Source: Myxococcus stipitatus (GTDB lineage Bacteria; Myxococcota; Myxococcia; Myxococcales; Myxococcaceae). From it: a stretch of DNA of 64,000 nucleotides. The first letter of the stretch is position 1; each line of letters begins with the position of its first letter. A program made the position numbers and the translations under genes. Location of the stretch: assembly GCF_038561935.1 (NCBI RefSeq), contig NZ_CP102770.1, positions 7,626,001-7,690,000 of the forward strand. Reading direction: 5' to 3'. Below, piece after piece: positions 1-9,393 of this stretch. The notes below the pieces were generated by a model. That model ran no database searches. It was not told where the DNA came from and worked only from the letters and a program-made list of their open reading frames with translations.

Positions 1-862
1 TCATGAAGCTGCCGCCAATCACGCCCAGGAACAGGCCCCAGAACACCAGGCGCTGGTGCACGCCGCGGTTTCGCTCCAGGTCCTGGAGCAACAGGTAGCG
101 CCCCGCGAGCAAGCCCAGCAGGAACCGGCCCAGGACCGAGCACATCCAGGTGACGCGGTTGATGCTGAAATACGAGTCGATGTTGAAGCGCGCCGTGCCC
201 ACCAGGGAGGTCCAGAACGAGTCGCTCGAGAGCGCCTCCAGCAACTGCGTGCGCCCCTCCGCCATCAGGGCCTGCCTCGCCTTGGCCGCCGCGGCCGCCG
301 CTTCCGCGCCATGCAGCCAGACGGGGACGACCTTCATCAGCCAGGGAATCAGCAACGGCACGACCCCCAACAGGATGGCCGCCCAGATGACCACCGTCCT
401 GTTCGAGCTGTTGCGGAACAACAACAGCGCGAAGCCCAGCATCGCGTAGGTCTCCAGCACGTCGCCGCACCAGATGGCGTAGTGGTGGAACGCGCCAATC
501 CCCAACAACACCAGCAGGCGCCGCGAGTAGAGCCGGAGGATGGACGCGCCCCGCGCCTCCGCTCGGGCGAACTGGATGCTGAAGCCCAGCCCGAAGAGGA
601 AGGTGAAGAGCGTCATGAACTTCTGGTTGATGGTGAAGTCGTAGGCCGTCTTGAGGACGGTCTCCAGGAGCGGCGCATCCAGGGCGATGGCCTGGTCTCT
701 CGGCATCAGGGTCCGGCCGCTGAACCACATGATGCTGTTGGAGACGAAGACACCCCACAGCGCGAAGCCGCGCAGCGCATCGAGCAGGGTGACTCGCTCC
801 GAGACATCCACCGGGCGGGCATCGAGAAGAGGTGTCGGCGTGGGCGAAACAGGCTCGGACAT
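1..862 (-). CDS. DUF418 domain-containing membrane protein (partial, C-terminus off the window edge)
   Basis: The reading frame starts at the ATG complementary to 860-862 and runs off position 1, so about 287 N-terminal residues are visible. Near residue 30 it carries the LDALRGFALWGVFVSN signature typical of YeiB/DUF418 inner-membrane proteins. Several hydrophobic helices follow, including a segment rich in TLFTFLFGLGFSIQFARA, which is also family-typical. DUF418 proteins are polytopic, and some are proposed to be transporters; the substrate here is unknown. The C-terminal DUF418 domain proper lies outside the window. The gene points out of the window and there is no sign of a frameshift in the visible part. 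The family call is fairly secure and the function is not. Confidence 0.85.
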   Translation of the reverse strand, partial: MSEPVSPTPTPLLDARPVDVSERVTLLDALRGFALWGVFVSNSIMWFSGRTLMPRDQAIALDAPLLETVLKTAYDFTINQKFMTLFTFLFGLGFSIQFARAEARGASILRLYSRRLLVLLGIGAFHHYAIWCGDVLETYAMLGFALLLFRNSSNRTVVIWAAILLGVVPLLIPWLMKVVPVWLHGAEAAAAAAKARQALMAEGRTQLLEALSSDSFWTSLVGTARFNIDSYFSINRVTWMCSVLGRFLLGLLAGRYLLLQDLERNRGVHQRLVFWGLFLGVIGGSFM

Positions 863-914
863 GTATCAAGCAGACGCCGGGCCCGCTCCCTCGTCAACCA
901 GGCACCCCCACCGG

Positions 915-1103
915 TCAACCTTCCGCGCGCCCGGGCGTCTTGTCCGGATCCGGGAATGGATGGGCGCGGTGAGGCGCGTCCTCATCATCCCCCTCCGCCA
1001 CGCCGGGAGTGTGGCCCGGAACCTCGTCCTTATATCCCGGCTCACGCGCCGCCCAGTCCTCCTGGGGCTCGCTCGTGCGGGGGCGTTCGTCAATGTCTGG
1101 CAT
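915..1103 (-). CDS. small acidic/proline-rich hypothetical protein (62 aa)
   Basis: This is a short hydrophilic protein beginning MPDIDERPRTSEPQEDWAA and rich in Asp, Glu, Pro and Arg. It has no membrane segment and no domain I recognise. A longer frame extends upstream, but the ATG at 1103 is chosen because a near-perfect Shine-Dalgarno sequence (AAGGAGG on the minus strand) lies about six bases before it. The gene sits between the DUF418 gene on the same strand and a divergent small gene. It is probably disordered. No function is proposed. Confidence 0.6.
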   Translation of the reverse strand: MPDIDERPRTSEPQEDWAAREPGYKDEVPGHTPGVAEGDDEDAPHRAHPFPDPDKTPGRAEG

Positions 1104-1173
1104 CGCGGCCTCCTTTCCTTCTGGAAAGATAGGTGGGCTTCCGGGCGATGCTGCGAACCCATCGGGAGGAAGC

Positions 1174-1557
1174 ATGGCCAGGTCCCTTGGCAGCACCCTT
1201 CGCCGGCTTCGCGACACGGCCGTGCGGCTCACGCAGAACACGGTGGGCGTCGCGATGACCGCCTACGTCGTCCTGCGCCCCGACCGGGCGGGGAGCGAGC
1301 GGGCCCGGCGCAACGCGGAGCAGCTCATCGCCGCGTGCAGGGCCTTCCAGGCCCGGCATGGCCGCTTCCCCGAGGCACTCCAGGAGCTGGTTCCCGACTT
1401 CCTGCCCGAGCTGCCTCGGGCGAAGTACGAGGGGCCGGAGTTCGGCTTCACCTATGACGCGAGCCCTGACCGGCACGTGCTCGGCTGGACGGAGCTGATT
1501 CCCTTCGGGCGCCCCTTCTATGTCCTCGAGGAGGACCGCTGGGGCTATCTCGACTGA
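1174..1557 (+). CDS. small protein with pseudopilin-like C-terminal segment (127 aa)
   Basis: The ATG at 1174 is preceded by GGGAGGA at 1164-1170, which fixes the start. The protein has a weakly hydrophobic stretch around residues 20-35 (TVGVAMTAYVVL). It then has an AACRAFQARHGRFPEALQEL block followed by LVPDFLPELP. That layout resembles the region after the helix in type II secretion pseudopilins, where a helix is followed by a Y/F-P-x-x-L-x-x-L-V-P motif. There is no prepilin peptidase cleavage site, so it is probably not a true pseudopilin. It may be a membrane-associated protein with a similar fold. No operon partner is evident. Confidence 0.6.
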   Translation: MARSLGSTLRRLRDTAVRLTQNTVGVAMTAYVVLRPDRAGSERARRNAEQLIAACRAFQARHGRFPEALQELVPDFLPELPRAKYEGPEFGFTYDASPDRHVLGWTELIPFGRPFYVLEEDRWGYLD

Positions 1558-1616
1558 GAACACTGCGTCCGGGGGGGCGTGCACTTGCAACTCAGTCTTC
1601 GGCTAACGTGCCCCGG

Positions 1617-4600
1617 ATGCACCTCACGCGCCTTCTTCCGGCAGTGCTGCTGACGTGCCTCCTCTCCATGGGATGTGAGCGCGGCTCCTCCGCCGCCCCG
1701 CCCAAGCCACAGCCTCCTCCCGAGAACTTCATCCAGGCGGGCCTCAGGGCCCCCGTCAGCGTCCCCGGGGTCGCCGACCCTGGAGAGGTCGACCTCGTCG
1801 CGCTGCGCGACGCCATGGCGCAACCCCAGACGCTGTCCGAACAGGACCTCGCGCGGCTGCTCCGAGGAGGCTCGCCCCAAGGCGAAGACCGGCTCTCCTT
1901 CGGGGAATCGCGGCGCGATGCCCCCAGGAACGGAGGAGAGCTCCACGAGAATGCCCCGCCGCCCGTCGAGGTGGCCGCTCCGGCGCCCCCGCCCGCCCCT
2001 CGCCCCTCCTCCGCGCCACGCGCGGCGGTGCGTCCGATGCCCGTGGCGGAGCCCCTCTCCTCCGCTGGAGCGGAGATGGAGGCCCGGCGCTCCGAGGTCA
2101 TCCAGATCATCAAGGGTGGCAATGGCATCGGCCCCGGCGGCGGAGGCTCGCTGGGCACCGCCGCCCCGAAGAAGGCCAGCGCCGCCGCACCGGGCCGCTC
2201 GGCGCCCGAGCCCGCACTGCCCACGCCCGTGCTGCCCAAGGTGGAGACCGCGCCGCGCTCGGCCAAGGTGCTGGTGAGGGATGAGTCCGGCCGCTACCAG
2301 CCGCTCAAGACGCGTGCGATTCGGGTGGTGACCTACATCCAGGGTGCCCGAGCCCGCACCGTGGTGGACCACCTCTTCGAGAACGACACGAACCAGAACC
2401 TCGAAGGCACCTTCTACTACCCGCTCCCCGGCGGCGCGTCCGTCGCCGGCTTCGCGCTCTACTCCGGCGCCGTGGAGGTGAACGCCAAGACGCTCTTCCA
2501 GTCCGCGGACCTGCTGCCTCCCTTGGGAGACGGCTCCGCCAACCAGGAGCAGCTCACCGCCGCCGCGCCGCCCAGCCCGCCCAAGTCCCATCAGTCCTGG
2601 GGCTCCGTGCAGGAGGCCCGCGTCGTCGAGCAGAAGCGCGCGCGTGAAGTCTACGAGAGCATCGTCCGAGACAACGTGGACCCGGCGCTGCTCGAGTGGG
2701 CGGGCGCGTCCACCTTCAGTGCTCGCGTGTTCCCGCTGCCGCCGCGCTCGCTCAAGCGCGTGGTCATCGCCTACGAGCAGACGCTCCTCCACGATGGCGA
2801 GCGGCTTCGCTACACGTGGCCGCTGCCCCCGGGCGCGGGCACGGACCTGCGCGTGTCCGCGCGTGTGCACGTGGACCCTCGCCACGCGCGCGACGTGCTG
2901 GCCGCGCCCGAGTCCTCGGGCAAGCCCCGGGCGCTGGGCACCTGGCAGGCCTATGACTGGCCCAAGCTGACGGGAGACGGCGTGCTGTCCGTGGCCCTCA
3001 CGCCTCGCGCCCCCGAGGCGGATGTCCTGGTGGGCCAGGACGACGCGGGGCTCCCGGGCCAGGCCTTCCATGCGCGCATCCGGCTGCCGGCGCGGCTGAC
3101 CTCGGAGTCGGAAGGAGCGCCCACCGGGCGCGCCGTGCTGGTGGTGGACACGTCCTTGTCCTCGGAAGATGGAAACGCGTGGGCGCTCCAGGCCGCCACG
3201 CTGCGCGCGCTGCTGGAGAAGGACTCCACGCTGAAGGAGTACGCCGTGCTCCTCTTCGACGTGCGGCCCCGGTGGCTGCACGGCACGGGCTGGAGGACGA
3301 ATGACGCCGCCCGACGCAAGGAGACCTTCACCGAGCTGGAGCAGGTCTACCTGGAGGGCGCCTCCCACGTGGATGGAATGCTCTCCGAGCTGGACCGGGC
3401 CTCTCAGGAGTGGCTCAAGCCCGCGGCGCCCGGAGAGCGACTGACGGCCTTCCTCCTGTCGGACGGCAACGTCACGTGGGGCGAGAGCACCCTGGAGTCG
3501 CTCATCTCGCGCCACGGCAGCGCGGAGGCCCTGCGCTGGGTGACCTATCGCTTCGGTGAGGCCGCGGTGAACACGGGGCTGTTCGATGCGCTGTCGCGCG
3601 CCAGCGGCGGCCGGAGCGTGCCCGTGCTCTCCGGCTCCCAGGTCGATGCCGCGGCGCTCGCGCACCGGGCCGCGTCGGTGGTGCTCTCGCGCGTCGTCGT
3701 GACGGGTGCCCGGGTGAAGGACCTGGTCGTCGCGGGCCGGCCGCACCTGGTCTTCCCCGGCCAGGAGCTGGTGGTGGCGGGACGGCTGCCCGAGAAGGGC
3801 GAGGCCCGGCTCGTCATCGCGACGCAGGCGGGAGGCGCGGAGCGGACGCTGGAAGTCCCCCTGCCTCGGAACGAGGAGAGCACCTTCGCGCCCCGCGCCT
3901 GGGCGGACCTCTTCGTGGCGCGGCTGGTGGCCCTGGATGACGCGCGGCTGGACCGGATGGTGGTGGCGCTCAGCCAGCACTACCGGCTGGCCAATGCGCG
4001 CGCGTCGCTGCTCGTGCTCGAGTCCGAGGGCGACTACCAGCGCTTCGCCCTCCGCGACGAGCGCGTGGAGCTGGATGACCTGGAGACGCTGCGCAAGCGC
4101 GAGCAGGACCAGCGACTGGAAGCCCACCAGGGCCTGGACATGCATGGCGTGCCGGCCTCCGGGCTCGCGGTGGTGCGCGCGCTGACCGAGCACCGCGCGG
4201 CCCTCTCCCCCCTCCTCAAGCGCCAGCCCCTCCGGGATGTGCCCTATGCGGGCGGCGAGGCGCGGCTGGCGGCGGAGCTGAAGTACCGCAAGGCCCGCCG
4301 GGAGAATCGCGACGACGTGACGCTGTACGAAGGCATCGCCCGTGAGCGCGCCTTCGCGGGGGACACCTGGGGCGCGGTGCGCGCGCTGACGTCGCCGATT
4401 GAGCTGCGGCCCAAGGACGCGGAGGCGCAGCGGCTGGTGGGCTATGGGCTGCTGGCCCTGGGCCAGTACCCCGCGGCCGCGGAGCTGTTCGAGCAGGTGC
4501 GGCTCAACCGCTCCTTCGAAGGGCAGTCCTATCTGGAGGAGGCCCTCGCGCTGGACGCCGCCGGGCGCCACGGCGAGGCCGCGCGCAACTACGAAATCGT

Positions 4601-5195
4601 GCTCACGGACAAGGGCTGGCGACACGGCCAGGAGCTGCGCCAGGTGGCCGCCTACCACTACGGCCGGCTGCTCTCCGCGCTGCTGCGGCACCCGCGCGCG
4701 GAGCCCGTGGCCGCCATGCTCCAGCGGCGCCTGGCGGAGCTCGAGCTTCGCGACATGGAGCTCCACGACCCGAAGGTCCGCACCCGCATCGACTACCAGC
4801 TCACCACCCACTGGAACTCGGACATGACGGACATCGACCTGTGGGTCATCGAGCCCTCGGGTGAGCGCTGCTTCTATCAGAACAAGCAGACCCGCCTGGG
4901 AGGGCAGCTCTACTGGGACATCACCGACGGCCTGGGCCCGGAGCTGTACCACGCGCGCAAGGTGGCTCCCGGCCCCTACCACGTCGTGGTGCACTTCTAC
5001 GGACACCGCGCCCCGAAGCTCGCCGTGCCCACCGCGCTGCTGCTCGTGAGCGACGAGGGCGTCTTCAGCGCCGAGGACACCTACCAGCGGCGCTTCCAGC
5101 TGCGCATCCTCCCCAAGCGCGATGCGCGGCTGCTCCTGCGCCGCGAGGAGTTCATCCCGCTCAAGGCGGCCCTGTCGGTGCAAGACCCTCCCTGA
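1617..5195 (+). CDS. large lipoprotein with VIT, VWA-like, TPR and DUF2135 regions
   Basis: The product is about 1192 aa and begins with a lipoprotein signal (MHLTRLLPAVLLTCLLSMGC, lipobox LSMGC), so it should be anchored in the cell envelope. A Pro/Ala-rich linker follows to about residue 220. A VIT-like domain (about 226-390) contains the family-typical TFYYPLP and a segment around KRAREVYESIV. A VWA-like domain starts near residue 504 at AVLVVDTSLSS, where the usual DxSxS metal site is only partly kept. A TPR-like helical region lies around 890-1010. The C-terminus (about 1060-1158) matches DUF2135, with MTDIDLWVIEPSGE and VHFYGHRAPK. VIT/VWA proteins usually bind other proteins or scaffold them. 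A GTG lies three codons upstream, but the ATG gives the normal signal peptide. Confidence 0.85.
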   Translation: MHLTRLLPAVLLTCLLSMGCERGSSAAPPKPQPPPENFIQAGLRAPVSVPGVADPGEVDLVALRDAMAQPQTLSEQDLARLLRGGSPQGEDRLSFGESRRDAPRNGGELHENAPPPVEVAAPAPPPAPRPSSAPRAAVRPMPVAEPLSSAGAEMEARRSEVIQIIKGGNGIGPGGGGSLGTAAPKKASAAAPGRSAPEPALPTPVLPKVETAPRSAKVLVRDESGRYQPLKTRAIRVVTYIQGARARTVVDHLFENDTNQNLEGTFYYPLPGGASVAGFALYSGAVEVNAKTLFQSADLLPPLGDGSANQEQLTAAAPPSPPKSHQSWGSVQEARVVEQKRAREVYESIVRDNVDPALLEWAGASTFSARVFPLPPRSLKRVVIAYEQTLLHDGERLRYTWPLPPGAGTDLRVSARVHVDPRHARDVLAAPESSGKPRALGTWQAYDWPKLTGDGVLSVALTPRAPEADVLVGQDDAGLPGQAFHARIRLPARLTSESEGAPTGRAVLVVDTSLSSEDGNAWALQAATLRALLEKDSTLKEYAVLLFDVRPRWLHGTGWRTNDAARRKETFTELEQVYLEGASHVDGMLSELDRASQEWLKPAAPGERLTAFLLSDGNVTWGESTLESLISRHGSAEALRWVTYRFGEAAVNTGLFDALSRASGGRSVPVLSGSQVDAAALAHRAASVVLSRVVVTGARVKDLVVAGRPHLVFPGQELVVAGRLPEKGEARLVIATQAGGAERTLEVPLPRNEESTFAPRAWADLFVARLVALDDARLDRMVVALSQHYRLANARASLLVLESEGDYQRFALRDERVELDDLETLRKREQDQRLEAHQGLDMHGVPASGLAVVRALTEHRAALSPLLKRQPLRDVPYAGGEARLAAELKYRKARRENRDDVTLYEGIARERAFAGDTWGAVRALTSPIELRPKDAEAQRLVGYGLLALGQYPAAAELFEQVRLNRSFEGQSYLEEALALDAAGRHGEAARNYEIVLTDKGWRHGQELRQVAAYHYGRLLSALLRHPRAEPVAAMLQRRLAELELRDMELHDPKVRTRIDYQLTTHWNSDMTDIDLWVIEPSGERCFYQNKQTRLGGQLYWDITDGLGPELYHARKVAPGPYHVVVHFYGHRAPKLAVPTALLLVSDEGVFSAEDTYQRRFQLRILPKRDARLLLRREEFIPLKAALSVQDPP

Positions 5196-5228
5196 GAGCC
5201 GGCACCGCTTCCCCCGCGAGAGGCCGCC

Positions 5229-5573
5229 ATGAGTCACGGACGAAAACCCAGAGGCCCCATCGGACGCGTCGGCGGCCTGCGCCGCATCGAAGGCGCCGAC
5301 GCCGTTCTCCGCGTGCGCGCGCTGGAGCGTGTCTCCGCGCCCGAGCGCATCGAGGGCAACGACACCTCCCGGCGCTCGTTCTCCGAGGCCCTGGAGCGCG
5401 CCTCGAGAGGCCTGCACAGCGCCGAGCCCCTGCCCGCGCCGCGTCCTCCCAGCCGCCCGCCCGCGCCACCGTCCCGCGCGCGCGCCGAGGAGGACGAGTC
5501 CATGCACCCGCCCGAGCCGCCCCCCGAGAGTTTCCTGGGGATGCTCTGGTGGAAGGTGAAGGGCCCGCGCTGA
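5229..5573 (+). CDS. hypothetical Arg/Pro-rich protein (114 aa)
   Basis: The gene starts at the ATG at 5229, 33 bases after the stop of the VIT lipoprotein, with GAGAGG just upstream, so it is probably co-transcribed with it. The sequence is basic at the N-terminus (MSHGRKPRGPIGRVGGLRRI), then low-complexity Pro/Arg, ending in a short hydrophobic FLGMLWWKVKG segment. It has no signal peptide and no recognisable domain. Its stop codon directly abuts the stop of the convergent gene at 5574. No function is proposed. Confidence 0.55.
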   Translation: MSHGRKPRGPIGRVGGLRRIEGADAVLRVRALERVSAPERIEGNDTSRRSFSEALERASRGLHSAEPLPAPRPPSRPPAPPSRARAEEDESMHPPEPPPESFLGMLWWKVKGPR

Positions 5574-6473
5574 CTAGAAGGTCAGGCCCCCGCCCACGAA
5601 GGGACCGTGCAGCCGGTCCTGGTGGGCCTCGCCGTCGAGGCTCCCCAGGTCATCCAGGAGGAAGCCCCGCCAGCCGCCTCGCAGCACGAGACCTCCCAGG
5701 TGCAGCGCCAGCCCCGCGGAGGCATCGACCTGGAGATACGGCACGGGCGTGAGCTGCACCCTCGCCTCCACGTCCAGCGGCCCCACGACACACGCCTCCA
5801 CCGCGAGCGCCAGGCTGGGCCCGACGAACGTCGCATCCGGCGCCCGCGCCGTGCTCACGCCCGCCTCCGCGCGCAGCCGCACGGCCTCATGCACGAGGAG
5901 GGCGTAGGTCAGGTGCGCCTCCACCAGCGTGAGGTCGTCCTCCCCTTCCCCACCGTCATCGCGAGGCAGCGACATCAGCGCCACGTGCCCCTCCACGCCG
6001 AAGCGTCGGCCCTCCAGCGCGATGAACAGGTCCGTGCCGCGCCCCTCGTCCCGCAGGAACACCTTCTGCGCGCCCGTCCGGAAGGACAGCGGCACCGCGT
6101 GACGTCGCTCGGCGCTCACGCCCGTGTCGGGCTCGTCCGACGACAGGTGCGTGCCGGAGGTGGCGATGGTCTCGATGGCCCCCGACAGAATCACGCCCAG
6201 CAGGCTGCCCACCACCTCACCGCCCAGCTCCGCCAGGGGCTCCGTGCAGCAGCCTCCGGAGTCCGGCTGGGACGGCTTCTCGGTCTCGGGCGCGTCGTCA
6301 TCGCCGTCATCATCCTCGACGCCGATGGGCGTGGCCTCGTGGGTGTCCGGGTCCGCGCTGGAGCCATGGCGAGGCTTGGTGTCGTCCGAGTCGGAGCGCT
6401 TCCCGAAGCGCGCCTCCGCGCCGGGGGACACCAGCAGCCCGACGGCCAGGAGCCTCGCGCACCACGACGTCAT
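5574..6473 (-). CDS. secreted, probably outer-membrane protein of unknown function
   Basis: I take the start at 6473 because the product (299 aa) then begins with a clean Sec signal peptide (MTSWCARLLAVGLLVSPGAEA, cleavage after AEA). An in-frame ATG at 6536 would add 21 residues without a signal. After an acidic Asp/Glu/Pro linker and a GGCCTEP segment, the C-terminal half alternates short amphipathic strands such as LTLVEAHLTYALLVH and GLALHLGGLVLRGGW. It ends in a glycine and aromatic residue pair, GGGLTF, as outer-membrane barrels often do. It lies downstream of the M16 protease on the same strand. The barrel assignment is inferred from the strand pattern only. Confidence 0.6.
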   Translation of the reverse strand: MTSWCARLLAVGLLVSPGAEARFGKRSDSDDTKPRHGSSADPDTHEATPIGVEDDDGDDDAPETEKPSQPDSGGCCTEPLAELGGEVVGSLLGVILSGAIETIATSGTHLSSDEPDTGVSAERRHAVPLSFRTGAQKVFLRDEGRGTDLFIALEGRRFGVEGHVALMSLPRDDGGEGEDDLTLVEAHLTYALLVHEAVRLRAEAGVSTARAPDATFVGPSLALAVEACVVGPLDVEARVQLTPVPYLQVDASAGLALHLGGLVLRGGWRGFLLDDLGSLDGEAHQDRLHGPFVGGGLTF

Positions 6474-6562
6474 CGATGAAGACACGCCCCCTGCTCCTCT
6501 CCCATCGCGGTGGCTCGCCCGCGAAGGCTGACTCACACGCGAACCGCCGGCCCTTTCACTCC

Positions 6563-9319
6563 CTAGTCCGCTGACAGGGCCCGAAGCGTCGCGCGCGCCT
6601 GGCCTTCATCAGCGACCACGCCCACCACCCACCGCTGGAGACAACCCCTGAACTCTTCTTTTAGCGCATCCACCGTCACCGCTTGGAGATACGCCGGACG
6701 CCGCGCCAGCGACTCAGGGGTGAAGCCTCGCACACGCGCCACCAGGAGCGCCTCCACCCACTGGGCCGAGGAGATGAAGTCCACCGCCTGCTTCGCGAGT
6801 CGCCGCGAGCGGGCCCGCTCCAGCTCCGCCGCGTCCAGGTGCTCGGCCAGGCTGGTGAACGCGGCCTGCACCTCCTTGGCGCTCTGCACCAGGAGCCGCG
6901 AGTCCACCACGCCTTCCACCAGGAGGTGGGACGCCCCACCCCGGCCCACCCACGCCCGCGAGCTGAAGCCATACGAGGCCCCCTGTCGTGAGCGCACCTG
7001 GTCGAACGTCCGCATCGACAGCAGCTCCGCCATCAACGCGTACCGCGCCTCCGCCTCGGGCGTGGCCGTGGGCAGGCGGCACGCGACCTGGAGGCGGCTC
7101 TGGCTGGCGCCGGGGCGGGTGATGGACAGCGGAGAGAGCGGACCTGGGGCGGGCAGCGGCGGAGCGACGGGCACCTTCACCGCCGTCGGGGCGCCGTGCC
7201 TCCAGCTCCCCAGCAGCTCATGCACCAGCGGCTCCACCGTCCGCGGGTCGAACTCGCCGGCGATGACCACCACGGTGTTGGCCGGGCGGTACACCTCCCG
7301 AATCCACGCGCGGGCCTCGCCGTCCGACACATTCTCCAGCTCCTCGCCCTTCACGACGTATCCGTAGACGTGGTCCCCGTAGAGGGCCCGCATCAGCTCG
7401 CGCGTCGCGCGCTCCCGCGGCTCCGAGTCCAGCATCTTGAGCCACGGCACCACCTGCTCCTGGAGGTAGATCACCGACCCCAAGGAGGTGCGCGTGGAGG
7501 AGAGCTGCTCGGCCAGCACCGCCAGGATGTTGCCGATGTTGCCCGACGTCCCCGACATCTCGAAGCGCTGGTGGTCGCGACGCATGTCGCTCCAGGAATG
7601 CAGTCCCCAGTGGCTCTCGTCCCCCGCGAACGACGACTCGCGGTACGCCCCCAGGCGGGCCATCTCCGCCACACCCGGCTTCGCGCCATACGTGGCGCCG
7701 CCGGCCAGCACCGCGCCTACCCGCACCACCGGCAGGCCGGGCCTGGGCACCAGCAGCACCTCCATCCCGTTGTCGAGCTTCAGCGACCGCACGGGCGAGG
7801 ACAGGGCTGACAGCATCGACGGGGTGATGCGCCCCGTGGGCATCTCCGAGGAGAGCTCCGGCAGCGCCGCCGCGGGCGCCGACACTGTCGTGCTCCCCTG
7901 TCCTCCCGGCCGGACCAGGACGGTGTGCGCGCTCGCGCGCTGGAGCCACTGGTAGGCGAAGTCCGTCAGCTTGCCGCCATCCAGGGACAGCAGCGCCTTC
8001 TGCATGCGCGAGTAGGCTCGGGCATCCAGCATGAAGTGCGTCAGCTCCGCGCGCCGCGTGGTGCGCGCCAGGAGGTCCTCGGACTCCAGCACCATGCCCG
8101 TCACGACGCCGCGCCGCAGGGTCTGGAACTCGTTCTCCCGCCCCAACACGCCCTTGGGATGAACGAACTGGGCCCACGTCGAATAGACGCGGTCCAGCAC
8201 CCGCTCCGCCGTCCGCCGAGGGGAGTCCCCCTGGAACAGCGCCACGCGGACCACCAGCATCGAGGCCCGCGTCCCCGACACCAACCGCGTGGACACCGAG
8301 GCGATGTCCGGGTCCGCGCGCTGCGCGCCCCACATGCTCCGCTCCATGCTCATCCGCACGAAGTCGTGCATGGCGCTGGCCTCGTCGAACGAGCGGGGCA
8401 GCACCCACGAGATGATGAGCTCCGGGAAGTTCACCGTGGACTCGTGCTCCATGAGCATGAGCGAGGCGGCCCGCGGTACGTGCTCGGGCTTCGACACGTC
8501 GGGCACGCGCGGCGTCAGCGCCAGGGGAACGCCCGGCACCATCCACTCCGGGGGCAGGTTGTCCAGCAGCACCGCCTCCACCTCCACCAGGTCCAGGTCT
8601 CCCGCGATGACGATGGTGACGTTGTCCGGGCGGTAGTGGCGCCGCGCGAAGCGCTGGGCCTCCGCGAGGGTGATGGCCGACAGGGACGCATGGGTGCCAT
8701 TGACGGGCCGCCAGTACGACTGCTCCGAGGACTGGGCCGCCGCGCTCATCACGGTGGAGTCCTCCTTCGTGAAGGCCGCCTCGCTGCTCTCGCGCAGCTC
8801 GTTGCGGACCACCTCGCGCTCCACCGCGAAGACCTCGGGCGTGACACCCGCGAGCGGAGCCGACAGGCGCTGGCCCTCCAGCCGCACCAGCGCGGCCAGC
8901 GACTCCTTGGGCGCCACCGTCTGGTAGGCCGTGTAGTCCAGGCTGGTGATGGCGTTGACGTGGCCCGCGCCCAGCTCCTCCATGCGCGTCCACACCGACG
9001 CGCTGCCCACATGGCGCGAGCGGAAGGCCAGGTGCTCCACCAGATGCGCCATCCCCTCCTGCCCCGCCGGGTCGCTGGCCCCGCCCGTGCCCACCACCGC
9101 GACCATCGCCACCATCGGCGCGCGCGAGTCCTGCTCCACCACCACGCGCAGCCCCGAGGGCATGCGGAAGTCGCGCAGGGGGAAGGAGACGTCACGCATC
9201 ACCACCTGGCCTCGCTGAGGCAGGGTGGTGCACGCCCCCAGCAAGGAGGCGAGGAGAACGACCAGGGCCGTCAACCTCCCGTGCCGCGGAGGATGCCCAG
9301 CATTTGACTGATAGAACAT
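6563..9319 (-). CDS. M16 (pitrilysin) family metalloprotease lipoprotein, copy A
   Basis: This 918-aa protein has a lipoprotein signal (LVVLLASLLGAC, Cys30), so it should be envelope-anchored. The N-terminal M16 half holds the inverted zinc motif H92-L-V-E95-H96 in GMAHLVEHLAF. The third ligand Glu174 is in EREVVRNE, 77 residues after His96, which is the normal spacing. The C-terminal half (from about residue 500) repeats the M16 fold but has no HxxEH, as expected for the non-catalytic domain. M16 enzymes enclose and degrade peptides; the substrate here is unknown. The frame stays open far upstream into the GMC gene, but the ATG at 9319 gives the signal peptide and is the only sensible start. 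It is closely related along its length to the copy at 11634-14387. Confidence 0.9.
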   Translation of the reverse strand: MFYQSNAGHPPRHGRLTALVVLLASLLGACTTLPQRGQVVMRDVSFPLRDFRMPSGLRVVVEQDSRAPMVAMVAVVGTGGASDPAGQEGMAHLVEHLAFRSRHVGSASVWTRMEELGAGHVNAITSLDYTAYQTVAPKESLAALVRLEGQRLSAPLAGVTPEVFAVEREVVRNELRESSEAAFTKEDSTVMSAAAQSSEQSYWRPVNGTHASLSAITLAEAQRFARRHYRPDNVTIVIAGDLDLVEVEAVLLDNLPPEWMVPGVPLALTPRVPDVSKPEHVPRAASLMLMEHESTVNFPELIISWVLPRSFDEASAMHDFVRMSMERSMWGAQRADPDIASVSTRLVSGTRASMLVVRVALFQGDSPRRTAERVLDRVYSTWAQFVHPKGVLGRENEFQTLRRGVVTGMVLESEDLLARTTRRAELTHFMLDARAYSRMQKALLSLDGGKLTDFAYQWLQRASAHTVLVRPGGQGSTTVSAPAAALPELSSEMPTGRITPSMLSALSSPVRSLKLDNGMEVLLVPRPGLPVVRVGAVLAGGATYGAKPGVAEMARLGAYRESSFAGDESHWGLHSWSDMRRDHQRFEMSGTSGNIGNILAVLAEQLSSTRTSLGSVIYLQEQVVPWLKMLDSEPRERATRELMRALYGDHVYGYVVKGEELENVSDGEARAWIREVYRPANTVVVIAGEFDPRTVEPLVHELLGSWRHGAPTAVKVPVAPPLPAPGPLSPLSITRPGASQSRLQVACRLPTATPEAEARYALMAELLSMRTFDQVRSRQGASYGFSSRAWVGRGGASHLLVEGVVDSRLLVQSAKEVQAAFTSLAEHLDAAELERARSRRLAKQAVDFISSAQWVEALLVARVRGFTPESLARRPAYLQAVTVDALKEEFRGCLQRWVVGVVADEGQARATLRALSAD

Positions 9320-9393
9320 GGATCGAGGGAATCCAGGGGACCTGGGGACATGCTGCCACAGGTGGCCCTGGGCCCAAGCGAGGACTTCGGGGC

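Noticed and set aside
1545..5507. Very long open frame opposite the VIT lipoprotein gene (and similar ones elsewhere)
   Set aside because: High third-position GC keeps opposite frames open for long stretches. These translations are Arg/His/Gly-rich with no domain, signal or ribosome site, whereas the opposite strand has recognisable proteins.
9333..9345. Five-bp inverted repeat between the GMC and M16 genes
   Set aside because: The stem is only 5 bp with a 3-base loop, too weak to call a terminator in DNA of this base composition.
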